Assembly: GCA_030145015.1 (NCBI GenBank)
Contig: JAQYWI010000021.1
Span: forward strand, 1-44,263
Source of the DNA: Desulfobacterales bacterium
GTDB taxonomy: Bacteria > Desulfobacterota > Desulfobacteria > Desulfobacterales > JAHEIW01
Direction: 5' to 3'
DNA: 44,263 nt
The position numbers and the translations under genes were made by a program. Numbering within the stretch: the stretch's first letter is position 1; each line of letters begins with the position of its first letter. This document shows positions 26,986 to 36,389 of the stretch, in pieces. The notes under the pieces were generated by a model. The model saw nothing but the letters and a program-made list of their open reading frames with translations. It searched no databases and was not told the origin of the DNA.

Positions 26986-27162
26986 GGACCAAAAGGTGGC
27001 CGTAGCTTCTAATCATCGGCATCGAACATCTATAACTATGATTGTATAAAATTTCGCCTAACTGGCCACTCAAGACCGACCTGAAAAAGCCCACTTTTCA
27101 GGCGGCTTAGCTCTTCGTTTACCCAAAAAATTAGCTTAACTCAGATTTTTCAGTTCTATAAT

Positions 27163-27200
27163 AAAAAAAATGCAGGACATCTATGAATCCTGCATTTTTT
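27163..27200. terminator. Bidirectional rho-independent terminator
   Basis: TGCAGGA (27171-27177) and TCCTGCA (27188-27194) with a 10-base loop are flanked by an A run on the left and a T run on the right. It serves the convergent RRM (plus) and AhpF-like (minus) genes. Confidence 0.85.
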
Positions 27201-27312
27201 ATTTTAATATTAATTAATTATAATAAATAGCTAAGGTAATTTATTAATTAATTTCTTCTGCTTTTGACTCGCGAATTACCCCTATAAGTTTCAGTTTACC
27301 TTCCATGCACAG

Positions 27313-28944
27313 TTAGCTTTTCCCGTCCAACCAATACGGATTAATAAGATCTTCAAAGATGGTCATGGCGGCTTCAGCACCCTGACCGGAGGCCGTGACG
27401 ATCTGTTTGTAGCCCCCCTCAACATCGCCGGCCGAATAAATGCCGGGAACCGTCGTCCGGTGCTTTCCATCCTGTTTAATATAACCATCTTCGTTGATCC
27501 CCAAACCGAACTTTTGGGCCAGTTCCACCGCAGGCGTATAACCGATGGCGATGAACACACCGTCGGTTTTAAATTCCAATGTCTGGTCGGATTTGTTATT
27601 AAGAAGCAAAATTTTTTCAACCCGCCCCTCGCCGCGGATTTCTTTAATTTCTGTGTCCCAGAGCACCGGAATGTTATTATCGATAAGTTGTTTGGCCAGA
27701 AACTCCTGGGCCCTTAATTTATCCCGGCGATGGATCAGGGTCACATTTATGCCCATGTGGAAAAGATGCAGGGCCTCGGTGACCGCGCTGTTACCGCCGC
27801 CCACCATCACCACTTTTTTATCCTTAAAAAGCGGCCCGTCACACGTGCTGCAGTAGCTAACACCTCTGCCGGCCAGCCGGGACTCACCGGGGATATTCAG
27901 ATGCCGGTGGCTGGCACCTGTTGCCAACAATATGGTTTTGGTGTGGACTTGTCTGCGGTTGGTTTTTACGACAAACGGTGTCCCTGTTTGGATATCCACC
28001 ACCGCCTCACCCTGGAAAATCTGCACATACTGCAGCGCATGGCTGACCATGATATCAACCAGCGATTTTCCGCCCACCGAAGTAAATCCGGGATAATTTT
28101 CAACAATCGGAGTTGTCGCCACCTGGCCGCCCAAAGCATCCCGCTCGACAATGGCCGTGCGCAATCCGCTACGAACTGAATAAATACCGGCGGTCAAACC
28201 GGCCGGTCCGCCGCCGACGATAAGCAGATCCGTTTCGATGAGTTCCGCATCACTTTCTGGAATAAAGATGGTTTGCGTTTCCAATTTTTCAAGCGAAAGG
28301 ATAAATACTTCTTCCGGTTGGGCCCCCTGTCCGATTAGAACATCGTTGGCGAATGCCTGGGGAACGCTCTGAGCCGAATATTGATTGGCCAGCTCGGGCT
28401 CGCTCTGAATATCGATAATTTCCAAAGAAACAGTTTGCGGCATTTCAATAGCCGCTTTTACCGCATTTATTGCCTGTTGAGGACAATACGGGCACGTCGG
28501 GCTGACAAATATTTTGACATTTCTGGGTGAATCAATCTTCTGAATAACCTTTAAAGATTGGTCACTCAGCTGACTTTTACCCAGACCCACCAGGATCAGT
28601 ATTTCAAGAAAGGTTCGCGCTTCTTCTCCCATGGGAGCGCCGAGCCAATGGATGGAATAGAGTTCAGGCGCAATCAGCAGCGTGGGCGAGTGGGTAACAT
28701 TCCACTTTTGGGCCAGTTCATGGTCGAGATCATATTCGCGCAGCGTAATTTTGGAGCTAAGTTCTCGAAAAGCACGGATCACCTCCCGATTGGCATGCGT
28801 AAAGACATCTTCGTGTCCCTTTGCAGTGAAAAGATAAAGCGGAATATCATTGGGCAATTGTTCAAACGTTGCTTTCAGCTGTTGCAGATAAGCTTGACTC
28901 GCCATTTCGCTTTCTCTGGGATCCATTTGAGACGTATCTTGCAT
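27313..28944 (-). CDS. AhpF-like thioredoxin reductase with N-terminal Trx domains
   Basis: 543 residues. The first about 230 residues form two thioredoxin-like folds, the second with active-site CPYC (C151, C154). The C-terminal 300 residues are a thioredoxin reductase: FAD motif GGGPAG (244-249), active-site CSTC (C365, C368), NAD(P)H motif GGGNSA (382-387), and a late FAD segment with SAGDVEGG. The layout is AhpF, which reduces the AhpC peroxiredoxin using NADH; no ahpC is adjacent here. AAAGGA precedes the ATG. It may protect the anaerobe from peroxide. Confidence 0.9.
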   Translation of the reverse strand: MQDTSQMDPRESEMASQAYLQQLKATFEQLPNDIPLYLFTAKGHEDVFTHANREVIRAFRELSSKITLREYDLDHELAQKWNVTHSPTLLIAPELYSIHWLGAPMGEEARTFLEILILVGLGKSQLSDQSLKVIQKIDSPRNVKIFVSPTCPYCPQQAINAVKAAIEMPQTVSLEIIDIQSEPELANQYSAQSVPQAFANDVLIGQGAQPEEVFILSLEKLETQTIFIPESDAELIETDLLIVGGGPAGLTAGIYSVRSGLRTAIVERDALGGQVATTPIVENYPGFTSVGGKSLVDIMVSHALQYVQIFQGEAVVDIQTGTPFVVKTNRRQVHTKTILLATGASHRHLNIPGESRLAGRGVSYCSTCDGPLFKDKKVVMVGGGNSAVTEALHLFHMGINVTLIHRRDKLRAQEFLAKQLIDNNIPVLWDTEIKEIRGEGRVEKILLLNNKSDQTLEFKTDGVFIAIGYTPAVELAQKFGLGINEDGYIKQDGKHRTTVPGIYSAGDVEGGYKQIVTASGQGAEAAMTIFEDLINPYWLDGKS

Positions 28945-29077
28945 CGAAAATCCTTTCTTTTTTGAAATTTTATAGCGCTCAACTTAGGTTTATATTATTT
29001 GATTAACACACTACTTTAAGTATAAGAAAGTTGTGTGTCAACCGACTTTAAATCTATTGTTGATAGGAGGATGTATC

Positions 29078-29213
29078 ATGGAGAATCCGTTAATTATAGG
29101 CGTGATGGGAGTTTGAACGCTATCGGAAAAAGGAAATGTTGTTTTGGACAGAAACTCCCGAAGAAGTGCACGCATGCTGGGTTGCCGGGAAGCAACCAAG
29201 AGTTCGTAGCGCT
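29078..29213 (+). pseudogene. Possible gene remnant, LOG-like start
   Basis: ATG 29078 follows AGGAGG but closes after 12 codons (ENPLIIGVMGV), a beginning reminiscent of the LOG/lysine-decarboxylase-like family. A different frame then stays open to about 29213 and reads ERYRKKEMLFWTETPEEV and so on. It may be a gene cut down by an internal deletion and frameshift, with only its ends left. The evidence is a few residues, so this is tentative. Confidence 0.25.
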
Positions 29214-29264
29214 TAGCTGTTCTTTTTTACTATGCGCTATCAGCTATCGGCTGTGAGCTAATAA
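29207..29264. repeat. TAGCTGATAGC-type iterated repeat at ispD 3' end
   Basis: TAGCGCTTAGCTGTTC (about 29206-29222) faces GCGCTATCAGCTATCGGCTG and TGAGCTAATA (about 29233-29264), inverted and iterated. The right part lies inside ispD and encodes its last residues. Confidence 0.6.
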
Positions 29265-29940
29265 TGGCCCGGGCGAGATTAAGATCTTCCGGATTGGTTA
29301 TCTTTATGTTACTGCGACTGCCGGGTATAATTTTTACCGCTTCTCCCAACCGCTCCACCAGGGAGGCATCATCTGTCCCCATAAACCCTTCCTGTTTAGC
29401 CTTTTCATGAGCTTTTTTGATCAGTTTGACTTCAAAAACCTGAGGCGTCTGGGCCAACCACAGCGTGTCTCTTTTGTGGGTTTCAATAATTTCGTTTGCC
29501 GGGTTTACTTTCTTAACCGTATCGAAGGCCGGTATTCCTAAAATACAGGCTCCGAGTTTCGCAGCACCTTTTATACAGGCGACAAGCTGCGCCTGTTTCA
29601 CAAACGGACGCACGCCATCGTGGATAATAACGATCCCTTCATCGGGCTCGATAATCTTCAGGGCGTTGTAAACGGAGTCCTGGCGCTCCAACCCTCCGGC
29701 AATCAGGTTTACGTCTTTTTGAAGTTTGGCGGGCGTCAGAATCTCATTGCGGCAAAAATCAAGATCCTCATCCGGCACAACCACAATGATTTGGTTAACC
29801 TGTGAGCAGCTGTCGAATATGTTCAGTGTACGCCCTAAAATCGGAATCCCATCCAGCGCGATGTATTGTTTGCGCACAGGACCGCGCATACGATTCCCTT
29901 TTCCAGCGGCTACGATGATGGCAATTACTTTTGCTTTCAC
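29230..29940 (-). CDS. ispD: 2-C-methyl-D-erythritol 4-phosphate cytidylyltransferase
   Basis: 236 residues. The cytidylyltransferase signature AAGKGNRMRGPVRKQY is at the N-terminus, followed by HDGVRPFV, ETHKRDTLWLAQTPQVF and the TDDASLVE segment. It adds CMP to MEP in the isoprenoid pathway, downstream of dxs. Start is GTG 29940. Its last residues (IISSQPIADSA) are encoded by an iterated repeat that continues past the stop, so the 3' end looks rewritten by the repeat, with little harm expected. No ispF follows here; the HPr-domain gene is upstream. Confidence 0.93.
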   Translation of the reverse strand: MKAKVIAIIVAAGKGNRMRGPVRKQYIALDGIPILGRTLNIFDSCSQVNQIIVVVPDEDLDFCRNEILTPAKLQKDVNLIAGGLERQDSVYNALKIIEPDEGIVIIHDGVRPFVKQAQLVACIKGAAKLGACILGIPAFDTVKKVNPANEIIETHKRDTLWLAQTPQVFEVKLIKKAHEKAKQEGFMGTDDASLVERLGEAVKIIPGSRSNIKITNPEDLNLARAIISSQPIADSA

Positions 29941-30002
29941 TCAATTGCCTTTAATGTTTCAAGTAGGTAAACTCTTTTTAGAGTTTGTTCGTGTTGAAAC
30001 GA

Positions 30003-30203
30003 AAAAGTGCCTAAAGTGAACTAAAGCGAGCTAAAGTGCCTAAAGTTATGGTGTCGCTGCGCTCCATCTTTTAATAAAAATGGTCGTTCGACCCTGTCGT
30101 TAGACCCTGAGGCTCTCGAAGGGAGGCTCTCGAAGGGAGGCTCTCGACGGGCAGAATTCCTCAACTTTAGTCACTTTAGATCACTTGTAACTTTAGCTCA
30201 CTT
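30003..30203. repeat. CTAAAGTG-type element, copy 2 (inverted)
   Basis: Inverted against copies at 14.4 and 40.5 kb. It begins with GTGCCTAAAGTGAACTAAAG and GAGCTAAAGTGCCTAAAG, has GTTATGGTGTCGCTGCGC and three tandem GGCTCTCGAAGGGA-like units, and ends with AACTTTAGTCACTTTAGATC, ACTTGTAACTTTAGCTCAC. It overlaps the stop codon (TGA, 30198-30200) of the HPr-domain gene, so that gene's 3' end lies at the repeat edge. Confidence 0.9.
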
Positions 30204-31508
30204 CAAGTAGCTTAATTCCTTCGGCAACGGTACCCCTTTGCCCATGCTGTCTTCGCCGTAATTCACACCGGCAAGGATTTGGATATCTTTCAGGGTCCGC
30301 GCATCGCCTTCAAAGATGACCTCGGAGAGATTTTCTTTTTGAATCTTTCCACCGGCCCACTGAAGGTCCAGAACACTGCTGGCGTCAAATCGATCAGCGC
30401 CGACACACAGTTCAACCTGCCCTCCATAGTTCTGGACAATCTTCGCTACCAGAAGGCACGGTCGGCTGTGAAATCCTAATTTTACCGGTACGCCCACCTT
30501 AATGGTTGAGCGCTCGATGTTTTCATTGAGTATTTGTTGGGCTGATTCAATACCGATTGTTAAGAAATGGCATGCATTAAAAAGGCCGTAATTGATCGTT
30601 TGATCCAGAAGAGTTTTGGGATTAACTAAATTGGATAAGCTGACCTGAACTTTTTTATAGGTATTTTTATATCCAGCCTCGTGCAGGTGGCGCTCATAAA
30701 AATGAAGCAGGCGTCCGACCATTTGCAGAAGATGAAAAACAACCGAAAAATAACCGCGCAGCCGTTTTAGCTCACGATTACCAAACCTGAATCCCCCGTG
30801 GATAACATAGGTATCAAATGAGGATTGAAGGCTGTGCACCAGCATCTCAAAGCGTCTGATTTCAACCTCGTTAACCTTGCTGGGAACAATGCTTAAAATT
30901 TCTGCGTGTGTGTAAGGTTCGTAAAATTTGAGCTGATCAAAACTCTTGGCGATATTTAAGAAATCACTGGAGATTTTGACAATATTTTTTTTCTGTTGGT
31001 CCTTATCTTGGTCATCAATGTCATAATCGAGCATTTCACCGGTAACAACACTGGGAAAATCAGCAGCCACAAATTGAGTATCCGGAAGACGAATTTTAAG
31101 TCGTCGGGCCTCATTCAAGATAACCGGTGCCATTTCCATCAAGGTATGCGTTAAAAAATCAAGTGTGGCTTCACCTTCCTTTGGAAAATCGCCGATATCA
31201 ACCAGATCGTAAAAAACAAGACGATTGGATATATGTTTTTGGAAATTCGCCGCCAGGCTCAGATGTCGAACCGAAGCCGCAAGTTCCCGGTAATAATACC
31301 AATTTTTGTTGTTTTTTGCGCCGTGAAAATCGAGAAAATCCTCGAGCAGCATAGAGGTCGACACAATCGTTGAGTAAAGCTTTTGAGTAAAAACGACCTC
31401 GGGCATTTCAACATTTGAAATATAGGTACAGCATTTTAAATAATCCTGGGAAAATGTGCGTACTTTTTCAGCAAATGAAACTCCGGTTGTTGTTTCTGTC
31501 TTCTTCAT
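30198..31508 (-). CDS. Large protein with C-terminal HPr-like domain
   Basis: 436 residues. Residues about 335-415 resemble HPr: the phosphorylated-His segment GFHSRP (H347) and a later DASSVLDLQW with Ser near the position of HPr Ser46, then a helical end. The first 330 residues are helix-rich and unknown to me, with no enzyme motif. HPr normally relays phosphate from enzyme I to sugar permeases or controls kinases; here it may be a regulatory module fused to a sensor. Start ATG 31508. It follows rnpB and precedes ispD on the same strand, with a repeat element on either side. Confidence 0.8.
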   Translation of the reverse strand: MKKTETTTGVSFAEKVRTFSQDYLKCCTYISNVEMPEVVFTQKLYSTIVSTSMLLEDFLDFHGAKNNKNWYYYRELAASVRHLSLAANFQKHISNRLVFYDLVDIGDFPKEGEATLDFLTHTLMEMAPVILNEARRLKIRLPDTQFVAADFPSVVTGEMLDYDIDDQDKDQQKKNIVKISSDFLNIAKSFDQLKFYEPYTHAEILSIVPSKVNEVEIRRFEMLVHSLQSSFDTYVIHGGFRFGNRELKRLRGYFSVVFHLLQMVGRLLHFYERHLHEAGYKNTYKKVQVSLSNLVNPKTLLDQTINYGLFNACHFLTIGIESAQQILNENIERSTIKVGVPVKLGFHSRPCLLVAKIVQNYGGQVELCVGADRFDASSVLDLQWAGGKIQKENLSEVIFEGDARTLKDIQILAGVNYGEDSMGKGVPLPKELSYLK

Positions 31509-31529
31509 CGATTGTCGCTATTCCTCACC

Positions 31530-31613
31530 TGGTTCAAGGTTCTGGGTTCCGAGGTTCTGAAAAAAGCGGTTAGGACAACCTTGAACGCTGAACCTTGAAC
31601 CTTTGAACCCCCA
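31530..31613. repeat. GGTTCAAGG-type mirrored iterated repeat
   Basis: The left arm (31530-31559) iterates GGTTCAAGGTTCTGGGTTCC. The right arm (31578-31613) iterates the inverse, CCTTGAACGCTGAACCTTG and AACCTTTGAACCC. It starts about four bases past the 3' end of rnpB and may act there as a 3' stem. Confidence 0.75.
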
Positions 31614-31616
31614 ATG

Positions 31617-32002
<386 letters not shown>

Positions 32003-32016
<14 letters not shown>

Positions 32017-32749
32017 TATTTTGGTCTTTCCAGTAAATAATCCTCTCACAGATCGGACATCTTTTCAAACTGTCACCGCGCTGCAATTCGTTGTATATCT
32101 GGGCAGGAATATTCAGATGACATCCCTGACAGACTGCATCTTTAACAGCGACGATGCCGATTTTGTTTTTTTGATTTGCTTTTATGCGGTTAAAGGTGGC
32201 AAGCATTTTGGCATCGATACCGCCGGAAACCGCTTCCCAATCAGCGCCGAGATTGCCGAGTCGTTGTTGCCCCTCTTCCGTTTCCTTTTGAATGATTTCT
32301 TTTTCTGTTTTCATCTCTTCTTCAAGTTCTGACAATTCCGCCATTTTTGCCTTGAGCGCATTTTCAGCTTCTTCAATACGATCCAGAAATTCGATCATAT
32401 CATCTTCTTTTTTTGAACTCATATCCTTCAGGTCGTCTATTTCCTTCAGCGATGATTGGTACTCTTTGTTGGTTTTTACAACGCTAAGTTTTGCTTCGCT
32501 TTTTTTTATGCGGTCAAGATGCAGCTGTACATCGGATTCATATGTCCTGTATTTCTGGTTCAACTCATGGATCAACGATTTTTGGTCCTCGATCGTCTGC
32601 TTAAAATCCAGCAGCTGATTATCAAGTATCTCAATACGGTGGTCGACGGTGCTTAATTTGGCTTTTATACCGCTGATTTCGATTTCAATCCCTTGAAGCT
32701 TTACAAGCGCTGTAATCTGTTCTTGGGTAACACTGGGCATTGTTTTCAT
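32003..32749 (-). CDS. Coiled-coil protein with C-terminal zinc ribbon
   Basis: 248 residues. Residues about 10-175 form a long heptad coiled coil (Glu/Lys/Leu-rich). The C-terminus has two zinc pairs, CQGC and CPIC, separated by about 22 residues (family often called C4-type zinc ribbon, CT398-like). Known homologues lie next to Nif3 and rnpB genes. The role is unknown. The stop and the last codons (RRSE) coincide with rnpB helix P1. Start ATG 32749 (a second ATG, 3 codons in, is possible). The Nif3 gene is 27 bases upstream, probably in one transcript. Confidence 0.9.
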
Positions 32750-32776
32750 CCTATTCGCTGTTTTGTTTAACGCGTA

Positions 32777-33622
32777 TTATAAAATAATAAATGGATCTTT
32801 TTCAATAGTGCAGGCTTCGACTTTGGTCTTAATGCCCTCTCTTTTAAATATTTTTTTAAGCTGAAGCACAAGTGCGTCAACCATAAGGTGCTCTGATGGA
32901 AAATGTCCGATATCGATAATTCCGCGATTCGCGCTTTCAGCATCGCGGGCATCATGATAGCGGATATCGCCGCTGATATAAACCTGGGCGCCGGAAGAAA
33001 TAAATGTTTGCATCAGGCTGGACCCGCTGCCGCTGCATATCGCGACCTGAGTCACCTTCAGTTCCGGATTCCCTGTAACTTTTGTGAAATCAAGCTTAAG
33101 TTTTTCTTTAACCATCAAAGCCAATGACTTTAAACGAGTTGTTTTGCCAAGTGAGCCAATCCGTCCAATCCCATGCTCCGCCTCGCCGCCAACCAGGGGC
33201 AAGTTACCATTTTTAAGCGGTTCCCCGACTTTGACCGGTTCTAGGATCCCCAAATGTTTAAGCCCCAAGCGCTTCGCCAAAACATCATTAACACCGTCCC
33301 GGACAATATCGAGATTGGTATGCGCGGAAAAAATGGCGAGCTGACGCTGTGATGCCATCTGGATAATGGAACCACCGGGTGTGCCAAAATCAATGGATTT
33401 CAAGGGTCTGAAAATCAAAGGATGATGCGTAATTAATAAATCAACATCTTTTCCGCAGGCCGCCTTGACCACTTCCGGACTCGGATCTAAAGCAACCCAT
33501 ATTCGCCCAACAGGCAACCGCGGATCACCGATCTGAAGTCCCACATTATCCCATTCTTCAGCCAGCCACGGAGGGGCCAGTTGGTCCATAATCTTTATGA
33601 TTTGTCCTAGGGTTGCACCCAT
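32777..33622 (-). CDS. Nif3-like dinuclear metal-binding protein
   Basis: 281 residues. Nif3/YbgI family features: EEWDNVGLQIGD, LLITHHPLIFRPL with metal-binding His, FSAHTNLDIVRDGVND, and a C-terminal GxGxS-type segment (CSGSGSSL) with SGDIRYHDARDAES and GHFPSEH. The family forms hexameric rings with two metals per subunit; some members have GTP cyclohydrolase- or peptidase-like claims, but function is open. It starts the Nif3-zinc-ribbon-rnpB run. Start ATG 33622. Upstream are an iterated repeat and the tRNA-rpoD-dnaG group, ended by a terminator. Confidence 0.92.
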   Translation of the reverse strand: MGATLGQIIKIMDQLAPPWLAEEWDNVGLQIGDPRLPVGRIWVALDPSPEVVKAACGKDVDLLITHHPLIFRPLKSIDFGTPGGSIIQMASQRQLAIFSAHTNLDIVRDGVNDVLAKRLGLKHLGILEPVKVGEPLKNGNLPLVGGEAEHGIGRIGSLGKTTRLKSLALMVKEKLKLDFTKVTGNPELKVTQVAICSGSGSSLMQTFISSGAQVYISGDIRYHDARDAESANRGIIDIGHFPSEHLMVDALVLQLKKIFKREGIKTKVEACTIEKDPFIIL

Positions 33623-33642
33623 TGCATCCTCTGATGACTAGC

Positions 33643-33836
33643 TAGTTAGTGGCATTGCCCCAATTGGAATGGTGGAATGTTGGAATATTGGATAAATGGG
33701 TCTTGAGAAACTGTAATCTAAGAAAATTCATTTTGACGATAAAGCATAAAATAGATTATATCCTTTGAGAACGCATTATTCCATCGTTCCACTATAGCGC
33801 TAAAGCTTCACTTCGTGCCCATTATTCCATTATTAA
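33643..33836. repeat. TTGGAATGG-type mirrored iterated element
   Basis: The left arm (about 33661-33696) iterates TTGGAATGGTGGAATG and TTGGAATATTGG. The right arm (about 33773-33836) carries ATTATTCCATCGTTCCAC and ATTATTCCATTATT, the inverse words. The left end, TTAGTGGCATTGCCCCA, recurs at 39,496-39,513 as a partial copy. No gene is visible inside. Confidence 0.75.
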
Positions 33837-33893
33837 GGCAAAACGCATGCCTTTGTATGAATTCTGAGAGATTCCGGTCCGCAAAATCTCTCC

Positions 33894-33930
33894 GAAAAAA
33901 AATGGCGTGGTTCTTTAATCCCACGCCATG
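33894..33930 (-). terminator. Terminator of tRNA/rpoD/dnaG transcript
   Basis: On the minus strand, ATGGCGTGG (33929-33921) pairs with CCACGCCAT (33910-33902) around a 10-base loop, followed by a run of eight Ts. It is downstream of the tRNA and rpoD. Confidence 0.85.
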
Positions 33931-34078
33931 CAAAGAAACATTGACCGCATTCGGTTTTCATCTTCGCGGTTTCGTTTAAACCGCGGGCATTTTTCTTTTA
34001 GCATTCGATAAACGATTTTCTCTGTTCGCTAAAGAATTAAGGTTTTTTCTGTACGGGGCACGTCTTACGGTTTATGCA
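33931..34078. other. 3' trailer of tRNA, non-coding
   Basis: No gene here. It contains a CGGTTTTC...GGTTTCG region and CCGCGGG-like palindromes (around 33968-33988: TCGCGGTTTCG, AACCGCGGG). It probably forms the 3' trailer between tRNA and terminator. Confidence 0.4.
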
Positions 34079-34151
34079 TGGGCCCACCTGGGATCGAACC
34101 AGGGACCTACCGGTTATGAGCCGGTGGCTCTGCCAGCTGAGCTATGGGCCC
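34079..34151 (-). tRNA. tRNA with CAU anticodon (Ile2 or elongator Met)
   Basis: Acceptor stem GGGCCCA pairs with TGGGCCC; the anticodon stem ACCGG/CCGGT encloses CTCATAA with anticodon CAT; the T arm has GGTTCGATCC. CCA is not encoded (TGC follows the discriminator A). C4-G69 and C5-G68 pairs in the acceptor stem favour a lysidine-modified tRNA-Ile2 (TilS substrate), but elongator tRNA-Met cannot be ruled out. The loop starting CTCATAAC resembles some Ile2 tRNAs. It follows rpoD on the same strand by 63 bases and may share its transcript. Confidence 0.93.
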
Positions 34152-34214
34152 ACATTGTGTAAAGCACAATTAGCTTCTGCTAAAATCTTTGTCAATGGTT
34201 CATCTTATCGCGTT

Positions 34215-36389
34215 TTAAGTTTCGATAAAGTTTTTCAGCTTACGACTTCGTGTTGGATGGCGCAACTTTCTTAATGCCTTGGCCTCTATTTGCCGAATCC
34301 TTTCGCGCGTTACCGCAAAATCCTGGCCGACTTCTTCAAGCGTGTGGTCGGCCCGCTCTCCGATTCCGAAGCGCATACGCAAAACCTTTTCTTCACGTGG
34401 CGTCAACGTGGCAAGGACTTTTCTGGTTTGCTCGGCGAGATTCATATTGACAGCCGCATCAGACGGCAGCATGAATTTCTTGTCTTCAATAAAATCGCCT
34501 AAATGGCTGTCTTCTTCTTCGCCAATCGGGGTTTCGAGGGAGATCGGCTCACGGGCAATTTTGAGAACCTTGCGCACTTTTTCGAGAGGAATCTCCATCT
34601 TTTCGGCAATTTCCTCTGGAGTGGGTTCCCGTCCCTGTTCCTGCACCAGGTACCGCGATGTTCGAATGAGCTTATTGATCGTTTCAATCATATGAACCGG
34701 AATTCGTATCGTCCTGGCTTGATCCGCAATCGCTCTTGTGATCGCCTGACGTATCCACCAGGTTGCATATGTGCTAAATTTATACCCGCGCCGATATTCA
34801 AACTTATCCACGGCTTTCATCAATCCGATATTGCCTTCCTGAATTAAATCCAAGAATTGCAGGCCACGGTTTGTATATTTCTTGGCAATGCTGACAACCA
34901 GCCGCAAATTCGCCTTGGTCAATTCGCTCTTGGCGAGCTTGGCTTTAAAGCGTCCTTCTTCAACAGCAGACATCACCCGTTTTAACATTTTATTGGAAGT
35001 TTTTAATTCATTTTCCTTTGCTGTTAAGCTTTCCTGAATTTTCTTTAACTCTTTGTACAGCGAACCCAACTGCTCTTTGGATAGCTCGCAGCGCGCTGCA
35101 GCCCATCTAACGAATTTGGTCTTGGTATTTAGATGCTCGCGGAGCTCTTTCACAGAAGCATCAACAATATCGGCGCCTCTGCTGAACAGTTTGGCCATTT
35201 CATCAAACCATAAAATTTGGCCGCGAATATTCTCTTCAATTCTGTCGATAACACTGGCTTCTAAACGCCATTCCTTTAGCAGTTCAAATACGTTATCAAT
35301 TCGTCGTGTAATGTTTCTTCTGTGCTTTCTTTGTTCTTCTTGATCTAATTTGCTGGAAAATAACGCTTCCCGGTCAACTTTGTTTTCCGCATGGCTCTTT
35401 TTAATGTACCGGATCGTTTTTAAAAATTTTTCCGTTTGTGCCATTTCATCGATATATGTATCGCCTTCGTCGACATCTCTAAGCACGTGTTTGGGCCGAA
35501 TATTTTCGTTCTCTATTTCATCACCCAGATTTATGATACTTTCCGCCCCTGTTGTGGTTTCTAAAAGGGCATGCAGAACTTCTTGCTCTCCGGCTTCTAT
35601 TTTTTTCGCAATCTCGACTTCTCCTTCCCGGCTGAGCAACGTAACCAGGCCCATTTCTCGCAGGTACATTTTTACAGGATCCGTAACAGTGCCGAAATCT
35701 GTATCTGTAATTTTCCCCGTTACGGGCTTTTTTTCCTTTTTCTTTTTCTGTGTGATCAGCTTCTTCTTCGTCTTCTCATCAACGACTTCAATATCGTTTT
35801 CATCGAACATGATGAGCGTTTCATCGATTTGCTCCGGGGAAAGCATTTCTTCGGGAATCAACTCATTAATTTCGTCGTAGGTTAAATATCCCTGCTTTTT
35901 CCCTTTGGCCAGCAACTGCTTAATCGCCTTCAATGTCGTCGTTTTGGTTTTCGGAGCCGTTACTTTGGTCTTTGATGGTGTTGTTTTAGCCCTTGAAGTC
36001 TTTGCTTTGGTCTTCGATGGTGTTGTTTTAGGCATTGAAGTCTTTGCTTTGGCTTTCGACGGTGTTGTTTTAGGCATTGAAGTCTTTGCTTTGGCTTTCG
36101 GTGCTGTTGTTTTAGGCATTGAAGTCCTTGCTTTGGCTTTCGGTGCTGCTGTTTTAGGCATTGAAGTCCTTGCTTTGGCTTTCGGTGCTGTTGTTTTAGC
36201 CTTTGAAGTCTTTGCTTTGGCCTTCGGTATTTTTGCAACAGTTTTTTTGGTTTTTTCTGGGGATTTCCTGACGGTCGCTTTTCCTTCAGGGCTTTTTGTG
36301 CGCAGCGGTCTTGCGCCAGTCTTTTTTGCTGTTCCTCTTTTTACGGTCGTTTTCGCGCCAACCTTTTTTGTAGCAGATTTTGTTGCCAT
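34215..36389 (-). CDS. rpoD: RNA polymerase primary sigma factor (RpoD)
   Basis: 724 residues, longer than usual because of a Lys/Pro/Thr/Ala-rich N-terminal extension (about residues 1-150) with six 14-residue repeats. After it come region 1.1 ([21 protein letters not shown]), 1.2 ([11 protein letters not shown]), regions 2.1-2.4 ([36 protein letters not shown]), 3 and 4 ([34 protein letters not shown]). All core contacts look intact, so it should be the housekeeping sigma factor. GGGAGG precedes the ATG. dnaG lies upstream in the same orientation, the classic macromolecular-synthesis arrangement (rpsU is not seen here). Confidence 0.97.
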   Translation of the reverse strand: MATKSATKKVGAKTTVKRGTAKKTGARPLRTKSPEGKATVRKSPEKTKKTVAKIPKAKAKTSKAKTTAPKAKARTSMPKTAAPKAKARTSMPKTTAPKAKAKTSMPKTTPSKAKAKTSMPKTTPSKTKAKTSRAKTTPSKTKVTAPKTKTTTLKAIKQLLAKGKKQGYLTYDEINELIPEEMLSPEQIDETLIMFDENDIEVVDEKTKKKLITQKKKKEKKPVTGKITDTDFGTVTDPVKMYLREMGLVTLLSREGEVEIAKKIEAGEQEVLHALLETTTGAESIINLGDEIENENIRPKHVLRDVDEGDTYIDEMAQTEKFLKTIRYIKKSHAENKVDREALFSSKLDQEEQRKHRRNITRRIDNVFELLKEWRLEASVIDRIEENIRGQILWFDEMAKLFSRGADIVDASVKELREHLNTKTKFVRWAAARCELSKEQLGSLYKELKKIQESLTAKENELKTSNKMLKRVMSAVEEGRFKAKLAKSELTKANLRLVVSIAKKYTNRGLQFLDLIQEGNIGLMKAVDKFEYRRGYKFSTYATWWIRQAITRAIADQARTIRIPVHMIETINKLIRTSRYLVQEQGREPTPEEIAEKMEIPLEKVRKVLKIAREPISLETPIGEEEDSHLGDFIEDKKFMLPSDAAVNMNLAEQTRKVLATLTPREEKVLRMRFGIGERADHTLEEVGQDFAVTRERIRQIEAKALRKLRHPTRSRKLKNFIET
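35980..36231. repeat. Six 42-bp tandem repeats within rpoD
   Basis: Copies begin at 35980, 36022, 36064, 36106, 36148 and 36190, each starting G(T/C)TGTTTTAG on the plus strand. The encoded 14-residue unit is of the [13 protein letters not shown] type. Copies differ by a few bases each. Residues about 53-137 of RpoD are covered. Confidence 0.95.

Noticed and set aside
26773..27094. Frames opposite the glycine-rich RRM tail
   Set aside because: They are shadows of the repetitive GGTGGC codons.
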